From: Rhizobiales bacterium PAR1
Lineage (GTDB): Bacteria; Pseudomonadota; Alphaproteobacteria; Rhizobiales; Beijerinckiaceae
Direction: 5' to 3'
Length of the DNA: 64,000 bases
Assembly: GCA_002256205.1 (NCBI GenBank)
Contig: NKIW01000002.1
Coordinates: forward strand, 372,001-436,000
Shown here piece after piece: positions 1 through 9,118 of the stretch. Every line of letters starts with the position of its first letter. Position 1 is the first letter of the stretch. The notes beneath the pieces were generated by a model. The model was not told where the DNA came from. It saw only the letters and a list, made by a program, of their open reading frames with translations, and searched no databases. The position numbers and the translations under genes were made by a program.

Positions 1-1227
1 GGCAATGGGTGCCGGCTCAGGCGCTTCCGCCGGAAGGCTCGCGACGAGCGTCGTCAGGCTCGAGGGACGAATCGGCGGCAGTGGTTCGGAAGCCGCGACA
101 AGCTTGTCCATCTGCACCCCGCGCGGGCGGATCGGTGGCACGGGCAGAGAGGCGATCTGGAGAACAGGCTCCGCCTTCACAGGGGCGGGAACAGGCGCGG
201 CGGCAGGTTGCGCGACTTCCGGGATCGACGGCGCGACCACCGTTTCCGAGCGTACAGGGCGAGAGGGCGCAACCGGTTCGGGCCGCACCGGAGCCGTCGA
301 CATCACGCCCCAGGAATTCACATGATCCCCGGCAGAGACAGCAGCGACCTGCTCGACAGGTCCGCTCCCGCCGCGCCCACGCGAAGCCGCTGCGACGCGG
401 GTATTGCGACCACGTGTCACAGGCTGAGCCGCATCCTCATCCTCATCGCCACCAAAGAGGCGGGCCCAGAGGCTCTTGCCACCGGTCGTCACGGTTTCAT
501 AATCGAGCGCCGAGCCGCCGCGCGCCTCGATTTCCGCAAGCGCCGCCTGATAATTGGCGAGCGGTGTGCCATCGGCGGGTAAGTGCACGGTCTTGCCATC
601 CGGGAAGATCCGCTCGAGCTGCTCGCGCGGCATCCGCGGCCAGGAACGCACCGAGCCTACATCGAGATGCACGAAGGGCGAGCCGGCGGAAGGATAATAG
701 CCCACGCCACCGCGTTGCAGGCGCATGCCGATTTCGCGCACCTTGCCCATGGAAACACCGGGAATATGCACATCCATCGCGTTGCCGCGCATGTGCTGGC
801 TTTCCTTGGCGACCGCGCGACTGCGGCGGCGCAGCATCGCATTGGTTCCCGGAGAGCGATAGGCCGACATGATCTTGATCGGCTCGCTGGCCCCGACTTC
901 GCGGTAGACGTACCAGACCACATCGAACAGCTGCGGTGCCATGGTGATCGGTTCGTCGATGCGCCAGTCGCGCAGGAACCAGTTGAGTTTTTCAAGCGCG
1001 CTCGAATCGAAAGAGCCATCCCGCTTGTAAGTGATGGTCATCGCTTCGCCGGTATGGGAATGCACCATCGTCAGCGAGCGCGTCTCGCCATTGGCGTTGG
1101 CGTCCTGCGTCGCGGTCGCGAAAGTCAGACTAAGGGCGGCAACACTGCCGAGCCCGGCAGCAAAGCGGAACGCACGGCGCATCCCGAGACCACAAAAGGC
1201 CCGCACTGTGGTACGACCAACCTTCAA
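1..1227 (-). CDS. DUF882 / MepK-like M15 peptidase, exported (3' end outside window)
   Basis: Probable periplasmic zinc peptidase of the DUF882 (YcbK/MepK, peptidase M15_3) family. The frame is open to the left edge, so the C-terminus is missing. Metal-ligand pattern seen: H145 and D152 in QHMRGNAMDVH and H187 in FVHLD. An N-terminal signal-like stretch starts at MRRAFRFAAG. The part after about residue 230 is a Pro/Ala/Val-rich low-complexity tail. I chose a TTG start at 1227 because GGAAGGGG lies about 7 nt upstream; ATG at 1182 and ATG at 1266 are alternatives. The E. coli family member MepK cleaves 3-3 crosslinks made by L,D-transpeptidases, and here an L,D-transpeptidase is the next gene on the same strand, matching the ycbB-ycbK pairing of E. 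coli. Activity is inferred. Confidence 0.85.
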   Translation of the reverse strand, partial: MKVGRTTVRAFCGLGMRRAFRFAAGLGSVAALSLTFATATQDANANGETRSLTMVHSHTGEAMTITYKRDGSFDSSALEKLNWFLRDWRIDEPITMAPQLFDVVWYVYREVGASEPIKIMSAYRSPGTNAMLRRRSRAVAKESQHMRGNAMDVHIPGVSMGKVREIGMRLQRGGVGYYPSAGSPFVHLDVGSVRSWPRMPREQLERIFPDGKTVHLPADGTPLANYQAALAEIEARGGSALDYETVTTGGKSLWARLFGGDEDEDAAQPVTRGRNTRVAAASRGRGGSGPVEQVAAVSAGDHVNSWGVMSTAPVRPEPVAPSRPVRSETVVAPSIPEVAQPAAAPVPAPVKAEPVLQIASLPVPPIRPRGVQMDKLVAASEPLPPIRPSSLTTLVASLPAEAPEPAPIA

Positions 1228-1404
1228 AAGGCGCCCCTTCCGAACTCTCCGCAAGAGCGGCTGCATGCGACCAAATCATGGCCAAAAGATGCCGACATCC
1301 GCAAGAACAGCGACTTTATAACCCATAAGGCCCATTCAGGCCATGATGTGAATCAGTGTTCCGAGGCCCACACCCAGGCCTCAATCCCCCGACGATCCGC
1401 ACAA

Positions 1405-3531
1405 TCAGAGCTGGAGCGCATTCTTGATGCGGGCATCGTGCCCGTAAAGATCGCGCCGCTGCTGAACTTGACCGTTCTCATCCACAAACACCGTGAAATA
1501 GGTGAGATGGACGGGGATTTTATCCTGCAATTTGATCATCCGCTCGCCGCGCCCGACCATCGACCGGAGCTGTTGCTCAGAAAGCCCTGTTGACACCGAG
1601 AGCAGCTTCTCCGCCAGCGCGAACGGCTTGTCGACGCGGACGCAGCCATGGCTGAAAGCCCGAAAATCCGCAGAGAACAGGCTGCGATTGGGCGTATCAT
1701 GCAGATAAACCGAATGCTGATTCGGGAAGATGAATTTGATGAACCCGAGCGCATTGCGCTCGCCCGGCGGCTGGCGGATGGAAATCGAATTGCCATTGCG
1801 CACCACCTGGAATCCGCGCTTGGCGGCATAATCCGGGTCTGCCGCCATCTTGGGCAGGAATTCCTTTTTCAGGATCGACGCCGGCACACCCCAAGACGGG
1901 TTAACGATGAGATGTTCCATACGGTCCGAGAAAATCGGCGTTTGGGTATCCGGTCGGCCGACGATCACGCGGGTCTGGTGCACGATGGCGTTGTCGGCCA
2001 CAACCTTGAGCTGGAAATCCGGCACATTGACGAAGACATGGAATTTGCCGAGATCTGATGGCAGCCACCGCCAACGCTCCATATTGGTGAGCATGGCGTT
2101 GAGCTGCGCCTGCCTGTCGGGCTTGCGATCCGCCAGCGTGATCGGCGCATTAGGGTTTTCGAGCGCCGCGCGGGTCTTCGGTGTGATCTTGCCATTCCCG
2201 GTCAGATCATTGGCGCGTTGGAACGCCTTGACAGCGTTTTGCAGCTCCGCGTCATACAGATTGCTGGCAGAGACCGTCATCCCGAGGCGCAAGCGCAGCA
2301 TCGGCACACGCGGATCGGCTTTATTCGGCGCCAGGGCCTCGCCTTCGAGCCAATTAGCCGGCAGTGTGCCTGTCGGATGCGGTGCACCCTCGACACCGGC
2401 CACCGAACCGGTAAGCACCGGCGCGGCGAGCTCTTCGCGGAGTTTTCCGAGCGCCTTGCGAAGCGCCTGATAGCCGGGGTGCTGGGGCTGGTAGCCTTCG
2501 AGAACCGCGGCCAGACCGCGCGCTTCGACGCCCGACAGACGCTCCAGAACCTCGGCCGGCGACGGAATATCGAGTTTCGGCGTCATCAGCGCCGAAAGCC
2601 GTGACGGCTCAAGCCGACCGCCCCGCGCATCGCGGGCATAGAGGAAGGCGGCGAGGCTGGTTTGCACATCGACATCCGCCTGCATCGCAGCGGCAACAGG
2701 CCCCTTGCGAGATTGCGGCAGCGCCGAGATCAGGCGAACAGGGTCCATGCCGTCACGATCAGCATTGGTCAGGGTCGCGGCGAGGGCATCAGCCTTGGAC
2801 GAGAGAACCACGGCTTCCGCCGGGCCGACGAGCCAGAACGGGCGGAACTCGCGTGCTGTGTAGGCAGCAACAAAACCATCGATCTCAGCCGGTTTCAGGC
2901 GATACTTGACCCGCGCCGGCTCCAGCAACGTGCGGAGCTTCGCGTCATCGAGATCAAGCTTCAGCCCGGCCTCGGCAACTTTCGCCTCAACCGGCTTGAC
3001 CTCGGCGGGCGGTGCCGCAGCAGCCTTGGGCGGATCGACGGCCGGCATTGCCTGCGGCGGCTCCATCGTCACGACAACTGCAGGCGGCTCGGGCAGTTGG
3101 AGAACCACATCCGGCGCTTCAGCGGCCTTGGGGACTTCAGGCGCGGCGGCAACGGCAGGAGCAGGAGCAGCAAGTTCAACCGGCTTTTCAGCAGGCTCTG
3201 TTGCAGCCACGGCAGGCTTTTCGACCGCGATGTCGCCGATATAGAGTTCGGCGATCGGTGCCTCGGGAATATTCAGGACATCGACGACCGGCGCTGGTGC
3301 GTCAACCTTGGCAACCTCGGCCTTTTCAGCCGCCGGGGTGGCAGGGGCTTCAGCGGCGGCGGGCGCAGGCACCACGTCAGTGGCGGCAGGTGCGGGCTCG
3401 GCCTGCTGGGCAAACCCCGGCATGGCGGACATCAGCGCGAGCGAGGCGACCGTCGCCATCATCAGGCGGGAACGGATCGGTCTAGGCTTTGAAGCTGGCA
3501 CGCGGAAAACCCTGTTTTCTGACATGTTCAT
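1405..3531 (-). CDS. L,D-transpeptidase (YkuD domain, LdtD/YcbB-like)
   Basis: Periplasmic L,D-transpeptidase expected to form 3-3 peptidoglycan crosslinks. Order of parts in 708 residues: basic N-terminus and signal segment (about 20-42, ending GFAQQ), a very long Ala/Pro/Val/Glu-rich linker (about 43-190), an LdtD-type scaffold region, a PG_binding_1 repeat (about 400-455, KAFQRANDLTGNGKITP) and the YkuD catalytic domain (about 485-660). The catalytic motif SHGCVRV is intact with H628 and C630. A second ATG two codons in (MSENRVF) is also possible. The long linker could span the periplasm from a membrane anchor, or an uncleaved signal could tether it. It lies just upstream of the DUF882 peptidase gene. 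Confidence 0.93.
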   Translation of the reverse strand: MNMSENRVFRVPASKPRPIRSRLMMATVASLALMSAMPGFAQQAEPAPAATDVVPAPAAAEAPATPAAEKAEVAKVDAPAPVVDVLNIPEAPIAELYIGDIAVEKPAVAATEPAEKPVELAAPAPAVAAAPEVPKAAEAPDVVLQLPEPPAVVVTMEPPQAMPAVDPPKAAAAPPAEVKPVEAKVAEAGLKLDLDDAKLRTLLEPARVKYRLKPAEIDGFVAAYTAREFRPFWLVGPAEAVVLSSKADALAATLTNADRDGMDPVRLISALPQSRKGPVAAAMQADVDVQTSLAAFLYARDARGGRLEPSRLSALMTPKLDIPSPAEVLERLSGVEARGLAAVLEGYQPQHPGYQALRKALGKLREELAAPVLTGSVAGVEGAPHPTGTLPANWLEGEALAPNKADPRVPMLRLRLGMTVSASNLYDAELQNAVKAFQRANDLTGNGKITPKTRAALENPNAPITLADRKPDRQAQLNAMLTNMERWRWLPSDLGKFHVFVNVPDFQLKVVADNAIVHQTRVIVGRPDTQTPIFSDRMEHLIVNPSWGVPASILKKEFLPKMAADPDYAAKRGFQVVRNGNSISIRQPPGERNALGFIKFIFPNQHSVYLHDTPNRSLFSADFRAFSHGCVRVDKPFALAEKLLSVSTGLSEQQLRSMVGRGERMIKLQDKIPVHLTYFTVFVDENGQVQQRRDLYGHDARIKNALQL

Positions 3532-3633
3532 GGCCCCACGCCATCCCTTTCGTGGTCTGCTGAAATTGTCAAAACGTCAAGTGCGTCAACGCACAGCAGG
3601 CCATTTCAATGCCCTGTTGTGGCTGAAATATCC

Positions 3634-5133
3634 CTACGCGACCTTCGTTTCGTCGTGGCTCTCGAGCTCATGCTCGTCGGCCTCGATTCCGAGATCCTTG
3701 AGCTTGCGATACAGCGTCGAACGCCCGATGCCGAGCTTGCGCGCGACCTTCGACATCTGCCCTCGATAATGCTCGAGTGCGAATCGAATTGTGTCCCCCT
3801 CGACCTGCTCCAGCGGGCGGACATCGCCCGTCTGGTCGAGCAGGGTAAGCGCAGACGGATCCTTGATTTCTACCCGGACAATCTCGCGCTCCGGCCGCTG
3901 GGGCGGCAGAGGCGGCAGCGAGATCGGCGGAATGCGCACCTCGAAACCCTCGACGGCCTGCGCCACCTGCGGGAAATCGGCGAGGGTCAGCTCGTCGCCC
4001 TCGCAGAGGATGACCGCACGGAACATCGCATTTTCAAGCTGGCGCACATTGCCCGGCCACTCGAACCGGCTGAGGAGCGCCATTGCCTCAGCGGAAATCC
4101 CGCGGATCGTACGCCCCTCTTCCGCCGAAATGCGCGCAAGGAACCGACGTGCCAGCGCCGGAATATCCTCCCGCCGGTTCCGGAGCGGCGGAATCGAAAT
4201 CGGGAACACGTTGAGGCGATAGTAGAGATCCTCGCGGAAACGCCCTTGCCGGACGGCTTCAATCAGATCGCGGTTGGTTGCCGAAACGAGGCGGATATCG
4301 ACCTTGACAGTCTTGCGCCCGCCGACCGGATCAACCTCGCCTTCCTGAATGGCGCGCAGGAGCTTCACCTGCGCTTCGAGCGGCAATTCGCTGACTTCAT
4401 CGAGGAACAGCGTGCCGCCGCTCGCTTCAACGAACTTGCCGGCGTGTTTCTCGGTTGCGCCGGTAAACGCACCCTTCTCGTGACCGAAGAGGATCGATTC
4501 GACGAGGTTCGAGGGAATCGCGCCGCAATTGACGGTGACGAACGCTTTGCCACGTCGGTCGCTTGCGCCTTGCAGGGCGCGGGCAAAGACTTCCTTGCCG
4601 ACGCCGGATTCGCCTTCGAGCAGCACGGGAATGCCGGATTTCGCCGCGCGTTCGCCGAGGCGCACCGCACGCGCCATGTCGGCTGAATTGGAGGTCAGGT
4701 CCGGGAAGCTGAGCGCCCCGGTCGAGCGTTTGGCGAGCCGGCGCACTTCGCCCTCAAGGGCATCGACACGCAGCGCATTCTTGATGGAGACCGAGAGACG
4801 TTCCGCCCCCACCGGCTTGACCACGAAATCAACAGCCCCGGCGCGCATCGCGCTGATCACGGTCTCGATCGAGCCATGGGCGGTCTGGACGATCACCGGC
4901 GGGCGTTCCTCCATCGCTTTGAGGCGCTCAAGCACCGTCATGCCGTCAAGATCGGGCATGACGAGATCGAGAATCATCACATCGACGGTGGGCTTTCCCT
5001 TGTCGTTGAGGCGGTCGAGCGCCTGGGCGCCGCTTTCGAGCGCCTCAGGCTCATACCCGAAGCGCCGGACCATTTCGGTCAGCAGACGACGCTGGACGGG
5101 ATCATCATCAACAACAAGGATAGAAGCGCTCAT
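3634..5133 (-). CDS. Sigma54-dependent response regulator (NtrC family)
   Basis: A 499-residue enhancer-binding transcription activator. Receiver domain at 1-120 with phospho-acceptor D56 (VMILDLVMPD); AAA+ domain with Walker A GESGVGK at 174-180, the sigma54-contact loop GAFTGA at 221-226 and Walker B TLFLDE at 241-246; Fis-type helix-turn-helix near the C-terminus (ARKLGIGRSTLYRKLKDLG). The frame is open for 78 more codons upstream, but the receiver fold begins at MSASILVVDDD, so I start at 5133. No histidine kinase is adjacent, so its signal is unknown. The family activates RpoN promoters; no -24/-12 element is obvious nearby. Confidence 0.92.
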   Translation of the reverse strand: MSASILVVDDDPVQRRLLTEMVRRFGYEPEALESGAQALDRLNDKGKPTVDVMILDLVMPDLDGMTVLERLKAMEERPPVIVQTAHGSIETVISAMRAGAVDFVVKPVGAERLSVSIKNALRVDALEGEVRRLAKRSTGALSFPDLTSNSADMARAVRLGERAAKSGIPVLLEGESGVGKEVFARALQGASDRRGKAFVTVNCGAIPSNLVESILFGHEKGAFTGATEKHAGKFVEASGGTLFLDEVSELPLEAQVKLLRAIQEGEVDPVGGRKTVKVDIRLVSATNRDLIEAVRQGRFREDLYYRLNVFPISIPPLRNRREDIPALARRFLARISAEEGRTIRGISAEAMALLSRFEWPGNVRQLENAMFRAVILCEGDELTLADFPQVAQAVEGFEVRIPPISLPPLPPQRPEREIVRVEIKDPSALTLLDQTGDVRPLEQVEGDTIRFALEHYRGQMSKVARKLGIGRSTLYRKLKDLGIEADEHELESHDETKVA

Positions 5134-5365
5134 CAGGCAACTTTTCTTCTGTTCCCGGCGCGCGACTCGCACGCTGGCTGTTTCGTTTCGAAACCAGTGT
5201 CGCGGATGGACGTAAACAGGTTGTAAATCGTAATCGAAAGTTTGTTTGAAATGTTGAATACCCCGCGCCGATAGCCCAATTAGAACATCGATACCGTTTT
5301 GTATGCGCCTCGTCGGCGCACAAATGGCCCCGATTTCGACCCCTGACCCATTTGAGAGAAGCTTC

Positions 5366-7207
5366 ATGATGCCGTCCCGCTCGCCGCAGATTACCTTTGC
5401 ACCGGAAGCCCGCTCGGCTGCGGCAGAACTCGGGGCGCTGCCGGAATGGCGCCTGAGCGATCTCTACCCCTCGATGGATTCGCCCGAGTTCGCTGCTGAT
5501 CTGGCCCACATGGACGCCGAATCGAAGGCTTTCATGGGAAAATACAAGGGCAAGCTCGCCGAAATCGCCGGCGGGCCGGATGGCGCCCAAGCGCTTCATG
5601 AGGCGATCCGCGCCTATGAGGTGATCGAGGATCGCATGGGCCGGATCATCTCCTATGCCGGCCTCATCTACTCGACCGACACGACCAATCCGGCGCATGG
5701 CAAATTCTACGGCGACGCGCAGGAAAAGGTGACAAACGCCTCGTCGGACCTGCTGTTTTTCACGCTGGAAATGAACCTCGTCGAGGATGCGCTGATCGAT
5801 CGCCTGATGGGCACCGCCCCGCTCGACCATTACAAGCCGTGGCTGATCGACCTTCGCCGCGACAAGCCCTTCCAGCTGGAAGATCGCATCGAGCAGCTCT
5901 TCCACGAGAAATCGACCACGGGTCGCTCGGCATGGAACCGGCTTTTCGATGAAACCATGGCCTCACTCCGCTTCGAGGTCGATGGCGAGACACTGACCCT
6001 CGAACCCACCTTGACCCGCCTGCAGGATGCTGACGGGGAGCGCCGCAAATCTGCCGCTCAGGCCATCGCCAAGACGCTCGGCGAGAATGCGCGCCTCTTC
6101 ACGCTGATCACCAACACGCTGGCAAAAGACAAGGAAATCTCGGATCGCTGGCGCGGTTTCGAGGATGTCGCGGATAGCCGCCATCTCGCCAACCGGGTCG
6201 AGCGCGAAGTGGTGGACGCGATGGTCGCGGCAGTGGAAGCCGCGCATCCCCGCCTCTCGCATCGCTATTACGCCTTGAAGGCCAAGTGGTTCGGCAAGGA
6301 CAAGCTCGAGTTCTGGGATCGCAATGCGCCGCTGCCGAAGGTGCCGCAGCGGACGATTCCCTGGGCGGAAGCGCGCGACTGCGTGCTCGACGCCTATCGC
6401 GGTTTCTCGCCGAAAATGGCGGATATTGCCAAGCGCTTCTTCGATGAGGACTGGATCGACGCGCCGACCCGCCCCGGCAAGGCGCCGGGCGCCTTCGCGC
6501 ATCCGACCGTGCCCTCCGCGCACCCCTATGTGCTGGTGAATTACCTCGGCAAGCCGCGCGACGTGATGACGCTCGCGCATGAACTCGGCCACGGCGTGCA
6601 TCAGGTACTCGCCGGGCCAAATGGCGCCTTGATGGCGCCGACGCCGCTGACTCTTGCCGAAACCGCCTCGGTCTTTGGCGAAATGCTGACCTTCCGCAAG
6701 CTTCTCGCCGAAACCAAGGATCAGGCCGCCCGCAAGGCCCTGCTCGCCGGCAAGGTCGAGGACATGATCAACACCGTCGTGCGGCAGATTGCGTTCTACT
6801 CCTTCGAGCGCCGGGTGCATACCGAGCGCCGCAATGGCGAGCTGACCACCGAAAAGCTCAATGAAATCTGGATGGATGTTCAGACCAGCAGCCTCGGCCC
6901 CTCGATCAACCTCTCGCCGGGCTACGAGACCTTCTGGGCCTATATCCCGCACTTCATCCATTCACCGTTCTATGTCTACGCCTATTCCTTCGGCGATTGC
7001 CTGGTGAACTCGCTTTATGGCGTCTACCAGAGCGCCGATCCGAAGTTCGTCGAGAATTATTTCGCCCTGCTCGCGGCCGGCGGCACCAAGCATCATTCGG
7101 AATTGCTCGCGCCCTTCGGCCTCGATGCGCGCGACCCTGCCTTCTGGCAGATCGGCCTCAAAGTGATCGACGGCATGATCACCGAGCTGGAAGGCATGGA
7201 AGGCTGA
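5366..7207 (+). CDS. pepF: M3 family oligoendopeptidase (PepF-type)
   Basis: Cytoplasmic zinc metallopeptidase that degrades oligopeptides. 613 residues, the usual size for PepF/M3 oligoendopeptidases. The zinc motif HELGH is at H405-H409, with the downstream glutamate region TLAETASVFGEML that supplies the third ligand in this family. The frame extends upstream to 5303, but GAGAGAAG sits just before ATG 5366, which gives the start MMPSRSPQ. The second in-frame ATG directly follows. Divergent from the response regulator and followed after 84 nt by the AarF-type gene, so co-transcription with that gene is plausible. Confidence 0.93.
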   Translation: MMPSRSPQITFAPEARSAAAELGALPEWRLSDLYPSMDSPEFAADLAHMDAESKAFMGKYKGKLAEIAGGPDGAQALHEAIRAYEVIEDRMGRIISYAGLIYSTDTTNPAHGKFYGDAQEKVTNASSDLLFFTLEMNLVEDALIDRLMGTAPLDHYKPWLIDLRRDKPFQLEDRIEQLFHEKSTTGRSAWNRLFDETMASLRFEVDGETLTLEPTLTRLQDADGERRKSAAQAIAKTLGENARLFTLITNTLAKDKEISDRWRGFEDVADSRHLANRVEREVVDAMVAAVEAAHPRLSHRYYALKAKWFGKDKLEFWDRNAPLPKVPQRTIPWAEARDCVLDAYRGFSPKMADIAKRFFDEDWIDAPTRPGKAPGAFAHPTVPSAHPYVLVNYLGKPRDVMTLAHELGHGVHQVLAGPNGALMAPTPLTLAETASVFGEMLTFRKLLAETKDQAARKALLAGKVEDMINTVVRQIAFYSFERRVHTERRNGELTTEKLNEIWMDVQTSSLGPSINLSPGYETFWAYIPHFIHSPFYVYAYSFGDCLVNSLYGVYQSADPKFVENYFALLAAGGTKHHSELLAPFGLDARDPAFWQIGLKVIDGMITELEGMEG

Positions 7208-7291
7208 TCGCCGGGGACCTGACAATCCACTGCGGCACGCCCCACGTAAGAAGAATGCGTGCCGCATGAGGATACTGCCAGGGATATTGCT

Positions 7292-8650
7292 ATGAGCGAT
7301 GACGAGAAGAACCGCCTTTCCGCCCGCGCCAGCCGCTATGCGCGGGTGGGTGCCGGCATCGGCGGTGTCGCCGCGCGCATGGCCGGCAGCCTGATCACGG
7401 GGCGCACGAGCGATGGTGACCGCTCGAATGCCGCCGCGCTGACCCGCGCGCTCGGCAACCTCAAAGGCCCGCTGATGAAGGTCGCGCAACTGCTCGCAAC
7501 CATTCCCGAGGCGATCCCGGATGAATACGCCGAGGAGCTGCGTCAGCTTCAATCCGAAGCGCCGCCCATGCCCTATGTTTTCGTGCGCCGCCGCATGGCC
7601 GCCGAACTCGGACCGGCCTGGCTGACAAAATTTGCCAATTTCGAAAAGGAGCCCGCGGCCGCTGCCTCACTCGGGCAGGTACATCGCGCCGTGGCACTTG
7701 ATGGCCAGCGCCTCGCCTGCAAGCTGCAATACCCGGATATGGAATCGGCCGTGGAGGCCGATCTCAGCCAGCTCAACCTCTTGTTTTCGCTGCATAAGCA
7801 GATGAATGGCGTGATCGACACTTCCGAGATCAAGAAGGAGATCGGGGCCCGCATCCGCGAGGAACTCGATTATCTCCGCGAGGCGCGCCATGCCGCGCTC
7901 TATCAGGAGATGCTGGGACCAGAACCGCTGGTCCGCATCCCGAAAACGCTGCCAGACCTCTCTTCCAAGCGGCTCCTGACGATGGAATGGCTCGTTGGCG
8001 AGAAACTCCTGAGCTTTAGGGATGCCAATCAGGAGACGCGCAATCGCCTCTCGACCGCGATGTTCAAGGCGTGGTGGCATCCTTTCAGCCATTTCGGCGT
8101 CATCCACGGCGATCCACACCTCGGCAATTATACTGTTTTCCGCGATGAGGCGGGCGAACCGGGCGGCATCAACCTGCTCGATTATGGCTGCATCCGCATC
8201 TTCCCGCCGACCTTTGTCGGCGGTGTGGTCGATCTCTATCGCGGGCTTCTGGAAAACGATGAGGCGCGCACCGTCCATGCCTACGAAACCTGGGGCTTCA
8301 AGAACCTCACAAAGGATCTCGTGGGGATTTTGAACATCTGGGCGCGCTTCATTTATGGCCCGCTGCTCGATGATCGCGTGCGCACCATTGCCGACGGAAT
8401 TTCCCCCGGCCAATACGGTCGCAAGGAAGCCGCGCGCGTGCATCAGGCGCTGAAGGAAAAGGGCCCGGTGACGATTCCGCGTGAATTCGTCTTCATGGAC
8501 CGCGCGGCCATCGGCCTTGGCGGGGTTTTCCTGCATCTCGGTGCGGAAATGAACTTCTTCCGTCTGTTCAACGCCGAGATCGAGGCATTCAGCGTGGAGG
8601 CGGTTACCGCCCATCAGAGCGAGGCTCTTCGGCAAGTTGGTCTCGCCTGA
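7292..8650 (+). CDS. AarF/ABC1/UbiB kinase-like protein
   Basis: ABC1 (AarF/UbiB, ADCK) family atypical kinase, 452 residues. Family landmarks seen: AAASLGQVHRA (the Ala-rich ATP loop), KLQYPDM, and the metal and catalytic segment HGDPHLGNY followed by LLDYGCIR. Relatives bind ATP and support ubiquinone biosynthesis or lipid handling; the substrate here is unknown. UbiB proper has C-terminal membrane helices that I do not clearly see, so this is more likely a soluble AarF paralogue. Start ATG 7292 has AGGGA about 8 nt upstream; a GTG 33 nt earlier is in frame. Confidence 0.88.
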   Translation: MSDDEKNRLSARASRYARVGAGIGGVAARMAGSLITGRTSDGDRSNAAALTRALGNLKGPLMKVAQLLATIPEAIPDEYAEELRQLQSEAPPMPYVFVRRRMAAELGPAWLTKFANFEKEPAAAASLGQVHRAVALDGQRLACKLQYPDMESAVEADLSQLNLLFSLHKQMNGVIDTSEIKKEIGARIREELDYLREARHAALYQEMLGPEPLVRIPKTLPDLSSKRLLTMEWLVGEKLLSFRDANQETRNRLSTAMFKAWWHPFSHFGVIHGDPHLGNYTVFRDEAGEPGGINLLDYGCIRIFPPTFVGGVVDLYRGLLENDEARTVHAYETWGFKNLTKDLVGILNIWARFIYGPLLDDRVRTIADGISPGQYGRKEAARVHQALKEKGPVTIPREFVFMDRAAIGLGGVFLHLGAEMNFFRLFNAEIEAFSVEAVTAHQSEALRQVGLA

Positions 8651-8796
8651 CCAAACCCGCATGAAGGGCATGCAGGACAAGCATAAAAAGCCTGTCTCAA
8701 GGCGCCGAAAGGACCCCCTCTGGCAATTGCGCGCAACGCGACTTTCCGCTAGACGCGAAAGGGAAAGTTACAACACGAAAAGATGAGGGGGAGCCT

Positions 8797-9009
8797 ATGG
8801 CCGCCGACAATCATAACCACGATGTGCCCGCCATGGATTACGCCGAGCACGAGAAGACTTTCAGCCTCTTCGCGGGCCTGATCAAATGGGGCACCGTGGG
8901 CTCGCTGGGTATCACCCTGCTGGCTGGCGCCGCGACCCATACGATTCCCTGGCTCTTCGCGATTATCGTCGCCGTGGCGATGACCGCCATCGTCGCGAAA
9001 TTCTTCTGA
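8797..9009 (+). CDS. aa3-type cytochrome c oxidase subunit IV (CoxIV_2-like small membrane protein)
   Basis: A 70-residue protein with a polar N-terminus (MDYAEHEKTFSLFAGLIKW) and two hydrophobic segments. This DYxEHExT...F..L.KW pattern is typical of the bacterial aa3 oxidase subunit IV family. In alphaproteobacteria it is commonly found directly upstream of pntAA, as here, and not beside the other cox genes. A strong ribosome-binding stretch (GAGGGGGAG) precedes the ATG. The assignment rests on the motif and the neighbourhood, not on an alignment. Confidence 0.8.
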   Translation: MAADNHNHDVPAMDYAEHEKTFSLFAGLIKWGTVGSLGITLLAGAATHTIPWLFAIIVAVAMTAIVAKFF

Positions 9010-9118
9010 TTCGCTTCGGCCTGCCCCTGATCGGCGGCAGGCCTTCTGCCCGACCGGCGTCGCCATCATCGTCTGCGGCGCGGCGACAAAACCCGAACCG
9101 ATGAAACCGGGGGCCGGC

